Source: Pelomonas sp. CA6 (GTDB lineage Bacteria > Pseudomonadota > Gammaproteobacteria > Burkholderiales > Burkholderiaceae_C). Taken from it: DNA of 64,000 nucleotides. How positions within the stretch are numbered: position 1 is the stretch's first letter; every line of letters begins with the position of its first letter. The translations under genes and the position numbers were made by a program. The notes beneath the pieces are model-generated. The model ran no database searches. It was not told the origin of the DNA and saw nothing but the letters and a program-made list of their open reading frames with translations. The stretch spans positions 124,001 through 188,000 of the forward strand of contig NZ_JAKZFD010000011.1 of assembly GCF_022549225.1 (NCBI RefSeq), given 5' to 3'. Positions 15,234 through 24,369 of this stretch are shown here, one piece after another.

Positions 15234-16334
15234 ATGGGCGGCGCCTGCAGCCTTCCTCTGCTCCCGCCGCGCCTGGCGGCGCACCGCCCGCCAGGCGGAC
15301 CGCGCAGCAGCGCCACCGCCGCCGGCCGGCCCCGTTCCGCCGCCCCCGCGCGGCTGCCGCGCCGCGGGCCGGGGCCCGACGGACGGGCGGCCGCGCTGAT
15401 CCCGCCGGTCCGGCCCGACCGCGCGCCAGCGCTGTGGGAGCACGCGGGCGCGCGCTACCTCGCCTCGCACGCCCCCGAGGCCCTGCGGGCGCTGGCGGCC
15501 TTCCGCCGCGGCGATGCGGTGTCGCTGCACCTGGGCGGCCTGGCCCTGGCGCAGGACCTGCCGGCACCGCCCACGCCCTACCAGGGCCAGTCCCGGCCGG
15601 AGCAGATCCCGCTGACGCTGCTGAAGCTCTTCGGCCTGGTGCGCCACATGGGGGCACGCGTGATCGCCTACGCCAACGAAGACGGCGGACGCATCTACCG
15701 TGACGTCGCCGCGCGCCAGGACGCCCAGGACGAGTTCAGCTCCCAGGGCTGGGCGCAGCGCCTGCCCTGGCACACCGACTGCGCCTACCGGCCGCTGAGC
15801 GATGGCGCGCCGCACGGCCGCTTCGCCGATGGTTCGCCGGCCCCACGCTGGCTGGTGTTCTGCGTCGTCCACGACGAGCCGGCCGTCCCGCTCACGCTGG
15901 TGCCGGCGCGCGGCGTCCTGGCGCGGCTGGCACCGTCGCATCTGCAAGCGCTGATGCAGCCCGAGTTCGACATCGCCAGTCCCCACTCCTTTGGCCCGCA
16001 GCAGCTGTCGCAGGCCCTGCCGCTGCTGCTGCCCGACGGCCGCGGCGGGCATCTGGTGCGGCTCAACGAACAGGGCTGCGCCGGACGCACGGGGCGCGCG
16101 CGCGACGCGCTCGCCGCGCTGTCCGAGGCGCTGCAGGACCCGCCGGGCCTGCAGCGCATTGCGCTGCGCGCCGGCGACCTCATCGTGCTGGACAACTGGC
16201 GCGCCTTTCACATGCGCAGCGCCTACACGCCGCGCTGGCAGGGCCGCGACCGCTGGCTGGTCCGCGTCTATGCGGTGCCGCACGAGTTGCACGGCCTCCC
16301 TCTGCGCAAGGGCATGGAGCGCATATGGCGATGA
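15234..16334 (+). CDS. TauD/TfdA-type Fe(II)/2-oxoglutarate oxygenase
   Basis: A 366-residue non-haem iron oxygenase resembling the clavaminate synthase-like branch that includes amino-acid hydroxylases such as AsnO and VioC. The iron-binding HxD is in WHTDCAYRPLSD near residue 182, the distal His is in DNWRAFHMRSAY near residue 323, and the 2-oxoglutarate-binding Arg is in WLVRVYAV. The first 60 residues are Pro/Ala/Arg-rich and not conserved-looking, so translation might start further in; the ATG at 15234 lies three bases after the previous stop. Hydroxylation of a free or carrier-bound amino acid is the likely role in this operon. Its substrate cannot be read from sequence. Confidence 0.82.
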   Translation: MGGACSLPLLPPRLAAHRPPGGPRSSATAAGRPRSAAPARLPRRGPGPDGRAAALIPPVRPDRAPALWEHAGARYLASHAPEALRALAAFRRGDAVSLHLGGLALAQDLPAPPTPYQGQSRPEQIPLTLLKLFGLVRHMGARVIAYANEDGGRIYRDVAARQDAQDEFSSQGWAQRLPWHTDCAYRPLSDGAPHGRFADGSPAPRWLVFCVVHDEPAVPLTLVPARGVLARLAPSHLQALMQPEFDIASPHSFGPQQLSQALPLLLPDGRGGHLVRLNEQGCAGRTGRARDALAALSEALQDPPGLQRIALRAGDLIVLDNWRAFHMRSAYTPRWQGRDRWLVRVYAVPHELHGLPLRKGMERIWR

Positions 16335-17260
16335 CCCCCCCGACCCACCCGCCACTGCGGCTGCGCGAACTGGAGAACCCGGGCCGCGAGGACTTCCTGG
16401 CCTGTGCGCGCGACGGCCAGCCGGCGCTGATCCAGGGCGTGGTGCCGCATTGGCCCTGCAGCCGGCTGTGGAGCGACGACTACCTGCGCCAGCGCCTGCG
16501 CGGCCGCAAATTCCTCGTCAACGAGAGCCGCGACGGGTTGTTCGGCATCCAGTCCAGCCGCATGCTCGATGCGCAGGGCCTGTGCCATCTGAGCTTCGAC
16601 GAGTTCCTGGACCGCCTCTACACCTATGGCGCCGACCAGGGCGACGAAGATGCCGGCGCGGGCGCGCGCGGGCCGGTGCTCTACATGCAGCAAAAGCCGG
16701 CGGCGCAGGCCTTTCCTGAGCTGCTGCCCGACGTGGGCCAGCCGGGCTTCGTCGACCCCGCCACCCTTACCCAGCTCAACATCTGGATCGGCCAGCGCCA
16801 CAGCCGCATTCCCCTGCACTACGACAGCTACGACAACCTGCTGGTTCAGGTGCGCGGGACCAAGTCGGTGCGGCTCTGGGGCTTTTGGCAGACGCCCTGG
16901 CTCTACCCAGGGCTGGACGGCGTGGAGTTCGCCAGCCAGGTCGACCCCGAGCATCCAGACCTGGCGCGCTTCCCACTCTTCGCGCAGGCACGCTGCGAGC
17001 TGGACTTCCGCCTGGAGGCCGGGCAGATGCTCTACCTGCCGCCCTTCTGCTGGCACTCCATCCACGCGCTGAGCCATGCCAACATCAGCATCAACGCCTG
17101 GTACGACACGGCCTTCGGCGCGCCGCGCCAACCCCTGCATCTGGCGCGCGAGCTGCTGCGCCTGACCCTGGCGCAGGTCCAGGCCCTGCCGCAGTCACAA
17201 CGGGACGTCGCCTGGCTGTGTCTGCGCCATGCGGCCGATGCGCCGCCGGCGCCGCGCTGA
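16325..17260 (+). CDS. JmjC/cupin_8-type Fe(II)/2-oxoglutarate oxygenase
   Basis: A 311-residue JmjC-like hydroxylase of the cupin_8 group. The HxD iron motif is in IPLHYDSYDNLLVQVRGTK near residue 161, with the Lys of that stretch a likely 2-oxoglutarate ligand. The distal His is in LPPFCWHSIHAL near residue 243. Such enzymes hydroxylate proteins, peptides, tRNA bases (TYW5) or small molecules. Here it may modify the amino acid, the repeat protein or the tRNA. It overlaps the previous gene by ten bases and is the last gene before the terminator at 17291, closing the operon. Confidence 0.82.
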   Translation: MAMTPPTHPPLRLRELENPGREDFLACARDGQPALIQGVVPHWPCSRLWSDDYLRQRLRGRKFLVNESRDGLFGIQSSRMLDAQGLCHLSFDEFLDRLYTYGADQGDEDAGAGARGPVLYMQQKPAAQAFPELLPDVGQPGFVDPATLTQLNIWIGQRHSRIPLHYDSYDNLLVQVRGTKSVRLWGFWQTPWLYPGLDGVEFASQVDPEHPDLARFPLFAQARCELDFRLEAGQMLYLPPFCWHSIHALSHANISINAWYDTAFGAPRQPLHLARELLRLTLAQVQALPQSQRDVAWLCLRHAADAPPAPR

Positions 17261-17290
17261 TCGATCGCCGGGCGGGCGAAGGCGGAAATA

Positions 17291-17316
17291 AAGAAGAGGC
17301 CTTGCGGCCTCTTCTT
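17291..17316. terminator. Bidirectional terminator between the operon and aceA
   Basis: AAGAAGAGGCC, a TTGC loop, and GGCCTCTTCTT form a perfect 11-bp stem with A-rich and T-rich flanks on either side. It can therefore terminate both the plus-strand operon ending at 17260 and the convergent aceA. Confidence 0.9.
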
Positions 17317-17368
17317 CTTGACGGGCGCCTGATGGCGCCGCTCTGCCTGCCGGGTCTGGCGACCGCGA

Positions 17369-18664
<1,296 letters not shown>

Positions 18665-18984
18665 GGTGTGCTCCTGCTAGCCAGAGGGGTGAAACAAAGA
18701 AGCTTTGTTGGACTCAAGCGTAGACCCTCGCCATCGCCACCGGAAGACTTATGTCTTATATAAGACTAAAAATCTTCACCAATGAAATCAATAACTTATT
18801 CAATCAATTTCTTATCATGAAAAGCTTTTTGCCATCATGAGAAATTTTGCGGCAGCGCAGCAAGGTTCGTTTCCACGATATGGAATCAGCTTTTCATATC
18901 GCGAAGGCCGGCCGGGCCGGCGCCCTGGGCGCGCCAGGCCCGGCTCCGCACCGGGCGCGCCCGCCATGCCTGGGCTTTGAAATT
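18665..18984. promoter_or_regulatory. AT-rich promoter region of aceA
   Basis: From about 18745 to 18860 the sequence drops sharply in GC (runs such as TCTTATATAAGACTAAAAATC and CAATCAATTTCTTATC). The inverted repeat TCTTATATAAGA at 18752-18763 is a plausible regulator site for the minus-strand aceA. A copy of TGCCATCA lies at 18830-18837, matching the operator arms in front of the ribbon-helix-helix gene. No gene is seen here. Confidence 0.5.
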
Positions 18985-19012
18985 TGATGGCAAAAGGCGC
19001 AAACTGCCATCA
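18985..19012. promoter_or_regulatory. Inverted-repeat operator of the RHH/Fic pair
   Basis: TGATGGCA (18985-18992) and TGCCATCA (19005-19012) form a perfect inverted repeat with a 12-base spacer, 26 bases upstream of the ATG at 19038. A third arm lies at 18830-18837. The position and symmetry suit autorepression by the ribbon-helix-helix protein encoded immediately downstream. Confidence 0.5.
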
Positions 19013-19037
19013 GTTCTCACCTTGGAAAGCCACACCC

Positions 19038-19481
19038 ATGGACACTGCCAAGAAGTCCCGCAAGTCCTCGCTGCCCACTCGCGCGCCGACCCAGGCGGCC
19101 GGGACCGTCGTCAAGGACGTGGCGCTCCGCCGCGTCACGACCGTGCGCCTGCCCGAGGCGCTGCACCAGGAGCTGGAGGCGATCAAGCAGTTGGACGACA
19201 GCAGCCTGAACCATGTGTTTGAGGAAGGCATGCGCTACTACGTGCAGGCGCGCCGCGATCTGCTGGAGCAGCAGCTGGACCGCGCGCTGCGGGCGATCCG
19301 CGAACGCCCCCCTTCGGAGGAAGACTTCGACGCGGCGATCGCCCGGCTGGTGCGGCAGGAGGCCAGCTTCGGAACGCACGACCCCGCGCAGGGGCGCCTG
19401 ATCAGCGGGCGCCAGCCAGTCCCCGGGGCCGCGGCGGGCGATCTGGCCGCCCGCATCCGCACGCTGATGTCAGCCGGCTGA
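19038..19481 (+). CDS. Ribbon-helix-helix DNA-binding protein, likely antitoxin/repressor
   Basis: A 147-residue protein with a basic tail followed by an RHH-type motif at about residues 33-75 (RRVTTVRLPEALHQELEAIKQL, then LNHVFEEGMRYYVQARRDLL). The remaining 70 residues are charged and helical (IRERPPSEEDFDAAIARLVRQE) and could contact a partner. ATG 19038 fits after the inverted-repeat operator. It lies four bases before the Fic gene, an arrangement typical of toxin-antitoxin or autoregulated effector pairs. It is not a FicA/antitoxin of the (S/T)xxxE(G/N) type as far as I can see. Confidence 0.68.
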   Translation: MDTAKKSRKSSLPTRAPTQAAGTVVKDVALRRVTTVRLPEALHQELEAIKQLDDSSLNHVFEEGMRYYVQARRDLLEQQLDRALRAIRERPPSEEDFDAAIARLVRQEASFGTHDPAQGRLISGRQPVPGAAAGDLAARIRTLMSAG

Positions 19482-19485
19482 CGCA

Positions 19486-20130
19486 GTGGCCACCGCTCCG
19501 CATTGGGATGCCGACAGTCCCGAGTTGACGACCAACCTGACGCGCGTCCTCCAGGCCGTCAAGACCCATGCGCAGGCCCGGTCCACCTTGACGGCAGCCG
19601 ACGTCCTGGGCTGGCATGCCGACATGATGCTCGGCCTGGCGATCCCGGAGGCCGCCGGCGTCGGTCTACAGGAAGACGATCTCAGGGGCGCCTTCAGAGG
19701 TCCGCCCAAGCTCGACGACATCGAGGTGGAAATCGGCGGCACCCTGGGCACCGCCGCCGCGCAGGTGGCCAGCGAGGTGGACCAGCTGCTGCAGCGTGTG
19801 CAGACCGCCATCGCGGCCTTGGATTCGGCGCTGCAGGGCCGCGGGCCGCAGGCCTATGCGCCGGGTGAGCTGCATGCCGTATGCCAGCTCGCCGCCATGC
19901 TCCACGGCGAATGGGTCCGCATCCACCCCTTCGGCAATGGCAACGGGCGCAGCGCCCGGCTGCTCACCAACTGGGTGTTGATGCGCTACGGCATCCTGCC
20001 CCTGCTGAGCCCCAGGCCCCGGCCGGGTGGCGGATATGAGGCCGCCAGCATGCAAGGCATGCAAGGCCGGCACGATGCCATGGTCCGCCTGCTGCTGAAG
20101 GAAGTGGCGGCGCTGTATCCCACGCCTTAG
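19486..20130 (+). CDS. Fic-domain AMP-transferase
   Basis: A 214-residue Fic/DOC-family protein. The active-site loop HPFGNGNGRSARLL, near residues 146-158, matches the HPFx(D/E/G)GNGRxxR consensus, with Gly where many have Asp or Glu. Such enzymes transfer AMP or another phosphate-bearing group to a protein hydroxyl. The GTG start four bases after the RHH stop indicates coupled translation. I do not see an inhibitory (S/T)xxxE(G/N) helix in this protein, so restraint could come from the RHH partner. The target protein is unknown. Confidence 0.85.
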   Translation: MATAPHWDADSPELTTNLTRVLQAVKTHAQARSTLTAADVLGWHADMMLGLAIPEAAGVGLQEDDLRGAFRGPPKLDDIEVEIGGTLGTAAAQVASEVDQLLQRVQTAIAALDSALQGRGPQAYAPGELHAVCQLAAMLHGEWVRIHPFGNGNGRSARLLTNWVLMRYGILPLLSPRPRPGGGYEAASMQGMQGRHDAMVRLLLKEVAALYPTP

Positions 20131-20182
20131 GAAGCAAGGCCGCCCCGGAAAGGCTGACGCGAGGCGGCGGGTGCCGCGGCGT

Positions 20183-20785
20183 TCAGAGCCCGCCGACGAA
20201 GTAGCGCTTCAGGCCGGCCAGCACCATTTCCACCGCGATCGCGGTCAGCACCAGGCCCATCAGCTTTTCCAGCGCCGAAACCACGGAGTCGCCGAGCAGC
20301 TTGCGGATGCGGTCGGCCAGTGTCAGCGCCAGGAAGGACACCACCATCGCCGCGGTCAGCGCGCCTATCCAATCCCAGATGCGGTCGGGCTGGCGCGAGG
20401 CCAGCAGCAGCACCGTGGCCATGGCCGACGGGCCGGCCAGCAAGGGCACGGCGAGCGGGAAGATCAGGGGCTCCTTGCCGGGCTCGGCGCCGTACGCCGA
20501 TTCGCTCATGGTGCTGAAGATCATGCGGATCGCGATGATCAGCAGGATCACGCCCCCGGCGACCTCCAGCGAGCGCTCGGACAGGTGCATCACGCGCAAG
20601 AAGGCGTCGCCCAGGAACATGAAGGCCAGCAGCACCGAGAAGGCAATGCCGACCTCGCGCAGCGCGACGCGCACGCGCCGCTCGCGCGGCACCGAACGCA
20701 TGATGGGGATGAAGATGGGAAGGCTGCCCAGCGGGTCCAGCACCAGCAGCAGCAGGATGAAGGCGGAGAGAAAACTGTGATCCAT
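20183..20785 (-). CDS. MarC-family inner-membrane protein
   Basis: A 200-residue integral membrane protein with six predicted helices. It has the family start FLSAFILLLLVLDPLGSLPIFIPIM, a central EVAGGVILLIIAIRMIF, and PLAVPLLAGPSAMATVLLL. Despite the name, MarC proteins are not proven drug exporters; their role is unresolved. I chose ATG 20785, which gives the canonical N-terminus; longer frames overlap the divergent Lrp gene. Convergent with the Fic gene. Confidence 0.88.
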   Translation of the reverse strand: MDHSFLSAFILLLLVLDPLGSLPIFIPIMRSVPRERRVRVALREVGIAFSVLLAFMFLGDAFLRVMHLSERSLEVAGGVILLIIAIRMIFSTMSESAYGAEPGKEPLIFPLAVPLLAGPSAMATVLLLASRQPDRIWDWIGALTAAMVVSFLALTLADRIRKLLGDSVVSALEKLMGLVLTAIAVEMVLAGLKRYFVGGL

Positions 20786-20903
20786 CGCCGGATTGTCCGC
20801 GAAGCGCCCGATGCCCGGCCCGGCGTCGCCCCACGAAGGCGCAATGTTTTCATGCCAATGACGATAATCAAGCAACAAAACCGCCGCCTGAACCGGGCCA
20901 ACC

Positions 20904-21371
20904 ATGCCAACAACGCCTTTGGACGCGCTGGACCGCAAGATCATCGAAGTACTGCAGCGCGAAGGTCGCATCTCCAATGTGGACCTCGCCGCGCGCGTGC
21001 GGCTGTCGCCGCCCCAGGCGCTGCGACGCATGCGCGCGCTGGAAGAGCGTGGCGTGCTGCGCGGCTATGGCGCCCAGGTGTCGCACGAGGCGCTGGGGCT
21101 GGGCGTGATCGCCTATGTCAGCCTCAACATCACCGCCCAGGCCTTTGCGCGCGTCCGCGAGCTGGAGGCCCTGTTGCGCGACCAGCCCGAGATCCTGGAA
21201 TGCCACACGGTCTCGGGCGATTGCGACTACCTGCTGAAGGTGGTGGCGCGCGACCTGAAGTCGCTGTCCCAGTTCCTGACGGACAAGCTGATGCAGCTGG
21301 ACGGCGTGGCCGACGTGCGCTCGATGATCTGCCTGGAGGAGATCAAGCCGCCCGCCGGGCTGCCGGTCTGA
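20904..21371 (+). CDS. Lrp/AsnC-family transcriptional regulator
   Basis: A 155-residue regulator with N-terminal winged HTH (LDALDRKIIEVLQREGRISNVDLA, then SPPQALRRMRALEERGVL) and a C-terminal RAM ligand-binding domain (ILECHTVSGDCDYLLKVVARDL, VRSMICLEEIK). These proteins respond to amino acids and often control transport or catabolism. It is divergent from marC, 118 bases away, so marC is a candidate target. Length and features are normal. Confidence 0.93.
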   Translation: MPTTPLDALDRKIIEVLQREGRISNVDLAARVRLSPPQALRRMRALEERGVLRGYGAQVSHEALGLGVIAYVSLNITAQAFARVRELEALLRDQPEILECHTVSGDCDYLLKVVARDLKSLSQFLTDKLMQLDGVADVRSMICLEEIKPPAGLPV

Positions 21372-21386
21372 TCGGGGCGCGCGGGC

Positions 21387-22298
21387 TCAGCCGCGCGGAT
21401 GGTGCTGCGCATGCAGCTGGCGCAGCCGCTCGCGCGCCACATGGGTGTAAATCTGCGTGGTCGACAGGTCGGCGTGGCCCAGCAGCATCTGCACCGCGCG
21501 CAGGTCGGCGCCATGGTTCAGCAGATGGGTGGCGAAGGCATGGCGCAGCGTGTGCGGCGAGATGGGGCTGCTGACGCCGGCCTGCAGCGCGTACTTCTTG
21601 ACCAGCTTCCAGAACATCTGCCGCGTCATCGCCTCGCCGCGGCGCGTCAGGAACAGGTCTTCGCTGGGCAGCCCGCCGGCCAGCACCGGACGCGCCTCGG
21701 CAAGATAGCGCAGCAGCCAGCGATGCGCTTCCTCGCCGAAGGGCACCAGGCGCTCCTTGTCGCCCTTGCCGGTGATGCGCAGCACCGCCTCGCGCAGGCC
21801 GACGTGCACGCTCTTGAGCGTGACCAGCTCGCTGACGCGCAGGCCGCTGGCATACATCAGCTCCAGCATCGCGCGGTCGCGCAGACCCAGCGTGTCCTCG
21901 GCCTCGGGGGCGGCCATCAGCGCCTCGACCTGGGCCTCGCTGAGCGTCTTGGGCGTGCGCAACGGCTGCTTGGCGGCGAGCAGCCTCAGCGTCGGATCGG
22001 CGGCGATGCGGCGCTCGCGCAGCGCCCAGCGGAAATAGCGTTTGAAGACCGACAGTCGCCGGTTCGCGCTGGTGGCGCGGGTCTGCGCATGGCGGGCGCT
22101 GGCATAGCCGAGCAGGTCGGCCTCGCTGCAGGCGTCCAGGCTGCGCCCGGCCTCGGCGTCCAGCCAGTCGGCCAGCAGCCGCAGGTCGCGGCCGTAGGCC
22201 AGCTGGGTGTTGCGCGACAGCCCCTCCTCCACCCACAGCGATTCGACAAAGGCGCGTATCGCCTGCTCGCTGTCGCGCCGCATCGGCGACTGGCTCAC
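21387..22298 (-). CDS. xerD: Site-specific tyrosine recombinase XerD
   Basis: A 303-residue recombinase of the XerCD/dif system that resolves chromosome dimers. It has an N-terminal SAM-like core-binding domain (FVESLWVEEGLSRNTQLAYGRDL). The catalytic residues are the Arg in GLRVSELVTL, the Lys in GKGDKERLVP, HTLRHAFATH and GHADLSTTQIYTHV with Tyr. The last residues RERLRQLHAQHHPRG match XerD more than XerC. The start is GTG 22298. The downstream neighbour is the convergent Lrp gene. Confidence 0.93.
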   Translation of the reverse strand: MSQSPMRRDSEQAIRAFVESLWVEEGLSRNTQLAYGRDLRLLADWLDAEAGRSLDACSEADLLGYASARHAQTRATSANRRLSVFKRYFRWALRERRIAADPTLRLLAAKQPLRTPKTLSEAQVEALMAAPEAEDTLGLRDRAMLELMYASGLRVSELVTLKSVHVGLREAVLRITGKGDKERLVPFGEEAHRWLLRYLAEARPVLAGGLPSEDLFLTRRGEAMTRQMFWKLVKKYALQAGVSSPISPHTLRHAFATHLLNHGADLRAVQMLLGHADLSTTQIYTHVARERLRQLHAQHHPRG

Positions 22299-22305
22299 GC
22301 GGGGC

Positions 22306-23292
22306 TCAGTCCAGCTTGAGCTTCTGCGCCTCCACCACGCGCTTGTAGACCTCGTACTCCGCCTTGATCTGCGCAGCGAACTGGTCCGGCGTGTTGGCCA
22401 CGATGATGGAGCCGGTGTCCTCGATGCGCTTCTTCACGTCGGGCAGCTCCACGGTCTTCTTCACCGCGTCATAGACCTTGGTCACCACGTCCTTGGGCAG
22501 GTTCTTGGGCCCCAGGATGCCGTAGTAAGCCATGCGGTTCACCGGCTCCAGCCCCAGCTCCTTGAAGGTGGGGACCTGGGGCAGCTGGGCCAGGCGCTGC
22601 GGCGCGGCGATGGCGATGGCGATCAGACGTCCATCCTTGATGAAGGGCAGCGCCGACGGCAGGTTGTCGAACATCACCGGGACTTGGCCCGCCACCGTGT
22701 CGTTCAGCGCCGGGCCGGCGCCGCGGTAGGGAATGTGAGTCAGGAAGACGCCGGACAGGTTTTTGTACAGCTCCATCTGCATGTGGCCGATGCCACCGGT
22801 GCCGGAACTGGCATAGCTGTACTTGCCCGGGTTCTTCTTGAGTTCCGCGACGAAGCCCTTGTAGTCCTTGGCCGGGAAGCTGGGATGGACCACGATCACA
22901 TTGGGCGTCGCGGCGATGTTGATGATGGGCGTGAAATCCGTCAGCGTGTGGTACGGCGTCTTGGGGTTGATCGCCGGATTGGCGGCGGTCGTGGAGACGG
23001 TGGCCACGCCCAACGAATAGCCGTCCGGCTGCGCCTTGGCGATCTCGTTGGCGCCGATGATGCCGCCGCCGCCCGCCTTGTTCTCGACGATCATGGTCTG
23101 ACCCAGCGTCGGCCCGATCTTCTCGGCGACCACGCGGGCGATGATGTCGGTGGTACCACCCGGGGCAAAGGGCACGACCAGTCGCACCGGCTTGGCCGGA
23201 TAGTTCTGCGCCAGCGCCTGCGGGCTCAGGGCGGCCGCGGCGGCCAGGGTGGCGAGGCTGGCGCTGGCCTGGATCCAGAGTCGGCGTTTCAT
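22306..23292 (-). CDS. Bug-family tripartite tricarboxylate transporter receptor
   Basis: A 328-residue periplasmic solute-binding protein. The signal peptide ([26 protein letters not shown]) is followed by the Bug hallmark [29 protein letters not shown] and [20 protein letters not shown]. Bug proteins bind carboxylates for TTT transporters and are greatly expanded in Burkholderiales. No TctA/TctB genes are adjacent, which is common for this family. The ligand is unknown. It is eight bases from the xerD start on the same strand. Confidence 0.93.
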   Translation of the reverse strand: MKRRLWIQASASLATLAAAAALSPQALAQNYPAKPVRLVVPFAPGGTTDIIARVVAEKIGPTLGQTMIVENKAGGGGIIGANEIAKAQPDGYSLGVATVSTTAANPAINPKTPYHTLTDFTPIINIAATPNVIVVHPSFPAKDYKGFVAELKKNPGKYSYASSGTGGIGHMQMELYKNLSGVFLTHIPYRGAGPALNDTVAGQVPVMFDNLPSALPFIKDGRLIAIAIAAPQRLAQLPQVPTFKELGLEPVNRMAYYGILGPKNLPKDVVTKVYDAVKKTVELPDVKKRIEDTGSIIVANTPDQFAAQIKAEYEVYKRVVEAQKLKLD

Positions 23293-23441
23293 AGGTCTCC
23301 TGTCTTGCTTGCTGTGGTACGGGTCGCGGATGTCCCTGGACTGCCGGGACAGGGTCCGAGTATGCGCTGAACGAACAAATCCTAGCGGAAGCGCGCAGCC
23401 TCCCGTCCCGGCGGCACGGTGCGTGCTGGCACACTGGGCGC

Positions 23442-24335
23442 ATGCCGGACATGCTGCTGCTACTGCCCGACCTGCTGCTGATCGTGGGCGGATTCCTGCT
23501 GTGCCGCTACACGGCCCTGGACCGCGAGGTCTGGGCCGCGGCCGAGAAGCTGGTGTATTACCTGCTCTTCCCGGTGCTGCTGTTCAACTCCATCTCGCAA
23601 TCGCGGCTGCAGCCGGGACAGACCCTGGCGCTGGCCGGCGCCGGCCTGGCCGTGCTGCTGGGGGGCGTCGTGCTGGCTTATACGCTGCGCGCCTGGCCCG
23701 GCGTCGACGCACGCAGCCATGCTTCGGGCGCGCAGGTGGCTTTTCGCTTCAATTCCTTCGTCGCGCTGGCGCTGGCCGAGCGGCTGCAGGGCACGCAGGG
23801 CGTGGCCTGGATCGCACTGATCGTCGCGGTCTGCGTGCCGGTGGCCAACGTCGCGGCGGTCTGGCCGCTGGCGCGCCATGGCGGCCAGGGTTATCTGCGC
23901 GAGCTGGCGCGCAATCCGCTGATCCTGTCCACGCTGGCGGGGCTGGCCGCCAACCTGCTGGGCCTGAAGCTGCCGGCCCCGGCCGCGATCGGGTTGCAGA
24001 AGATCGGCCTGGCCGCGCTGCCGCTGGGCCTGATGGCGGTGGGCGCCGGGCTGCGCCTGGGCGCGTTGAGGGACGCCCCCCGCCTCGCGGCCGCGCTGCT
24101 GGCCATCCGCCATCTGCTGCTGCCGCTGTGGGCCCTGCTGCTGGCCCGCTGGCTGGCGCTGCCGGCCGAGCAGGCGCTGCTGCTGCTCGCCTTCGCCGCG
24201 CTGCCCACCGCGTCCAGCGCCTATGTGCTGGCGGTGCGCATGGGCGGCAACGGGCCCTTCGTCGCCGGGCTGATCACGCTGTCCACGCTGCTGGGCATGG
24301 TGGTGCTGCCCCTTTGGTTGACCGTGCTGCGCTGA
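23442..24335 (+). CDS. AEC-family (auxin efflux carrier-like) transporter
   Basis: A 297-residue inner-membrane permease with about ten hydrophobic helices. It has the family N-terminus [45 protein letters not shown] and a C-terminal [18 protein letters not shown] typical of AEC/MleP-like carriers. Substrates in the family include malonate, malate and other organic acids; none can be assigned here. Divergent from the Bug receptor gene. Confidence 0.88.
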   Translation: MPDMLLLLPDLLLIVGGFLLCRYTALDREVWAAAEKLVYYLLFPVLLFNSISQSRLQPGQTLALAGAGLAVLLGGVVLAYTLRAWPGVDARSHASGAQVAFRFNSFVALALAERLQGTQGVAWIALIVAVCVPVANVAAVWPLARHGGQGYLRELARNPLILSTLAGLAANLLGLKLPAPAAIGLQKIGLAALPLGLMAVGAGLRLGALRDAPRLAAALLAIRHLLLPLWALLLARWLALPAEQALLLLAFAALPTASSAYVLAVRMGGNGPFVAGLITLSTLLGMVVLPLWLTVLR

Positions 24336-24369
24336 CCCACGGCGGCGGGCCGGCAGCGGGCCACGCCCC

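Noticed and set aside
8668-17260. Global reassignment of ACA from Thr
   Set aside because: ACA occurs in ordinary genes, for example twice in the FMN oxidase and in the rhs gene. Any recoding would have to be partial, competitive or conditional.
9255-17260. PEARL-type (peptide aminoacyl-tRNA ligase) pathway
   Set aside because: No LanB-like ligase gene is present in the operon.
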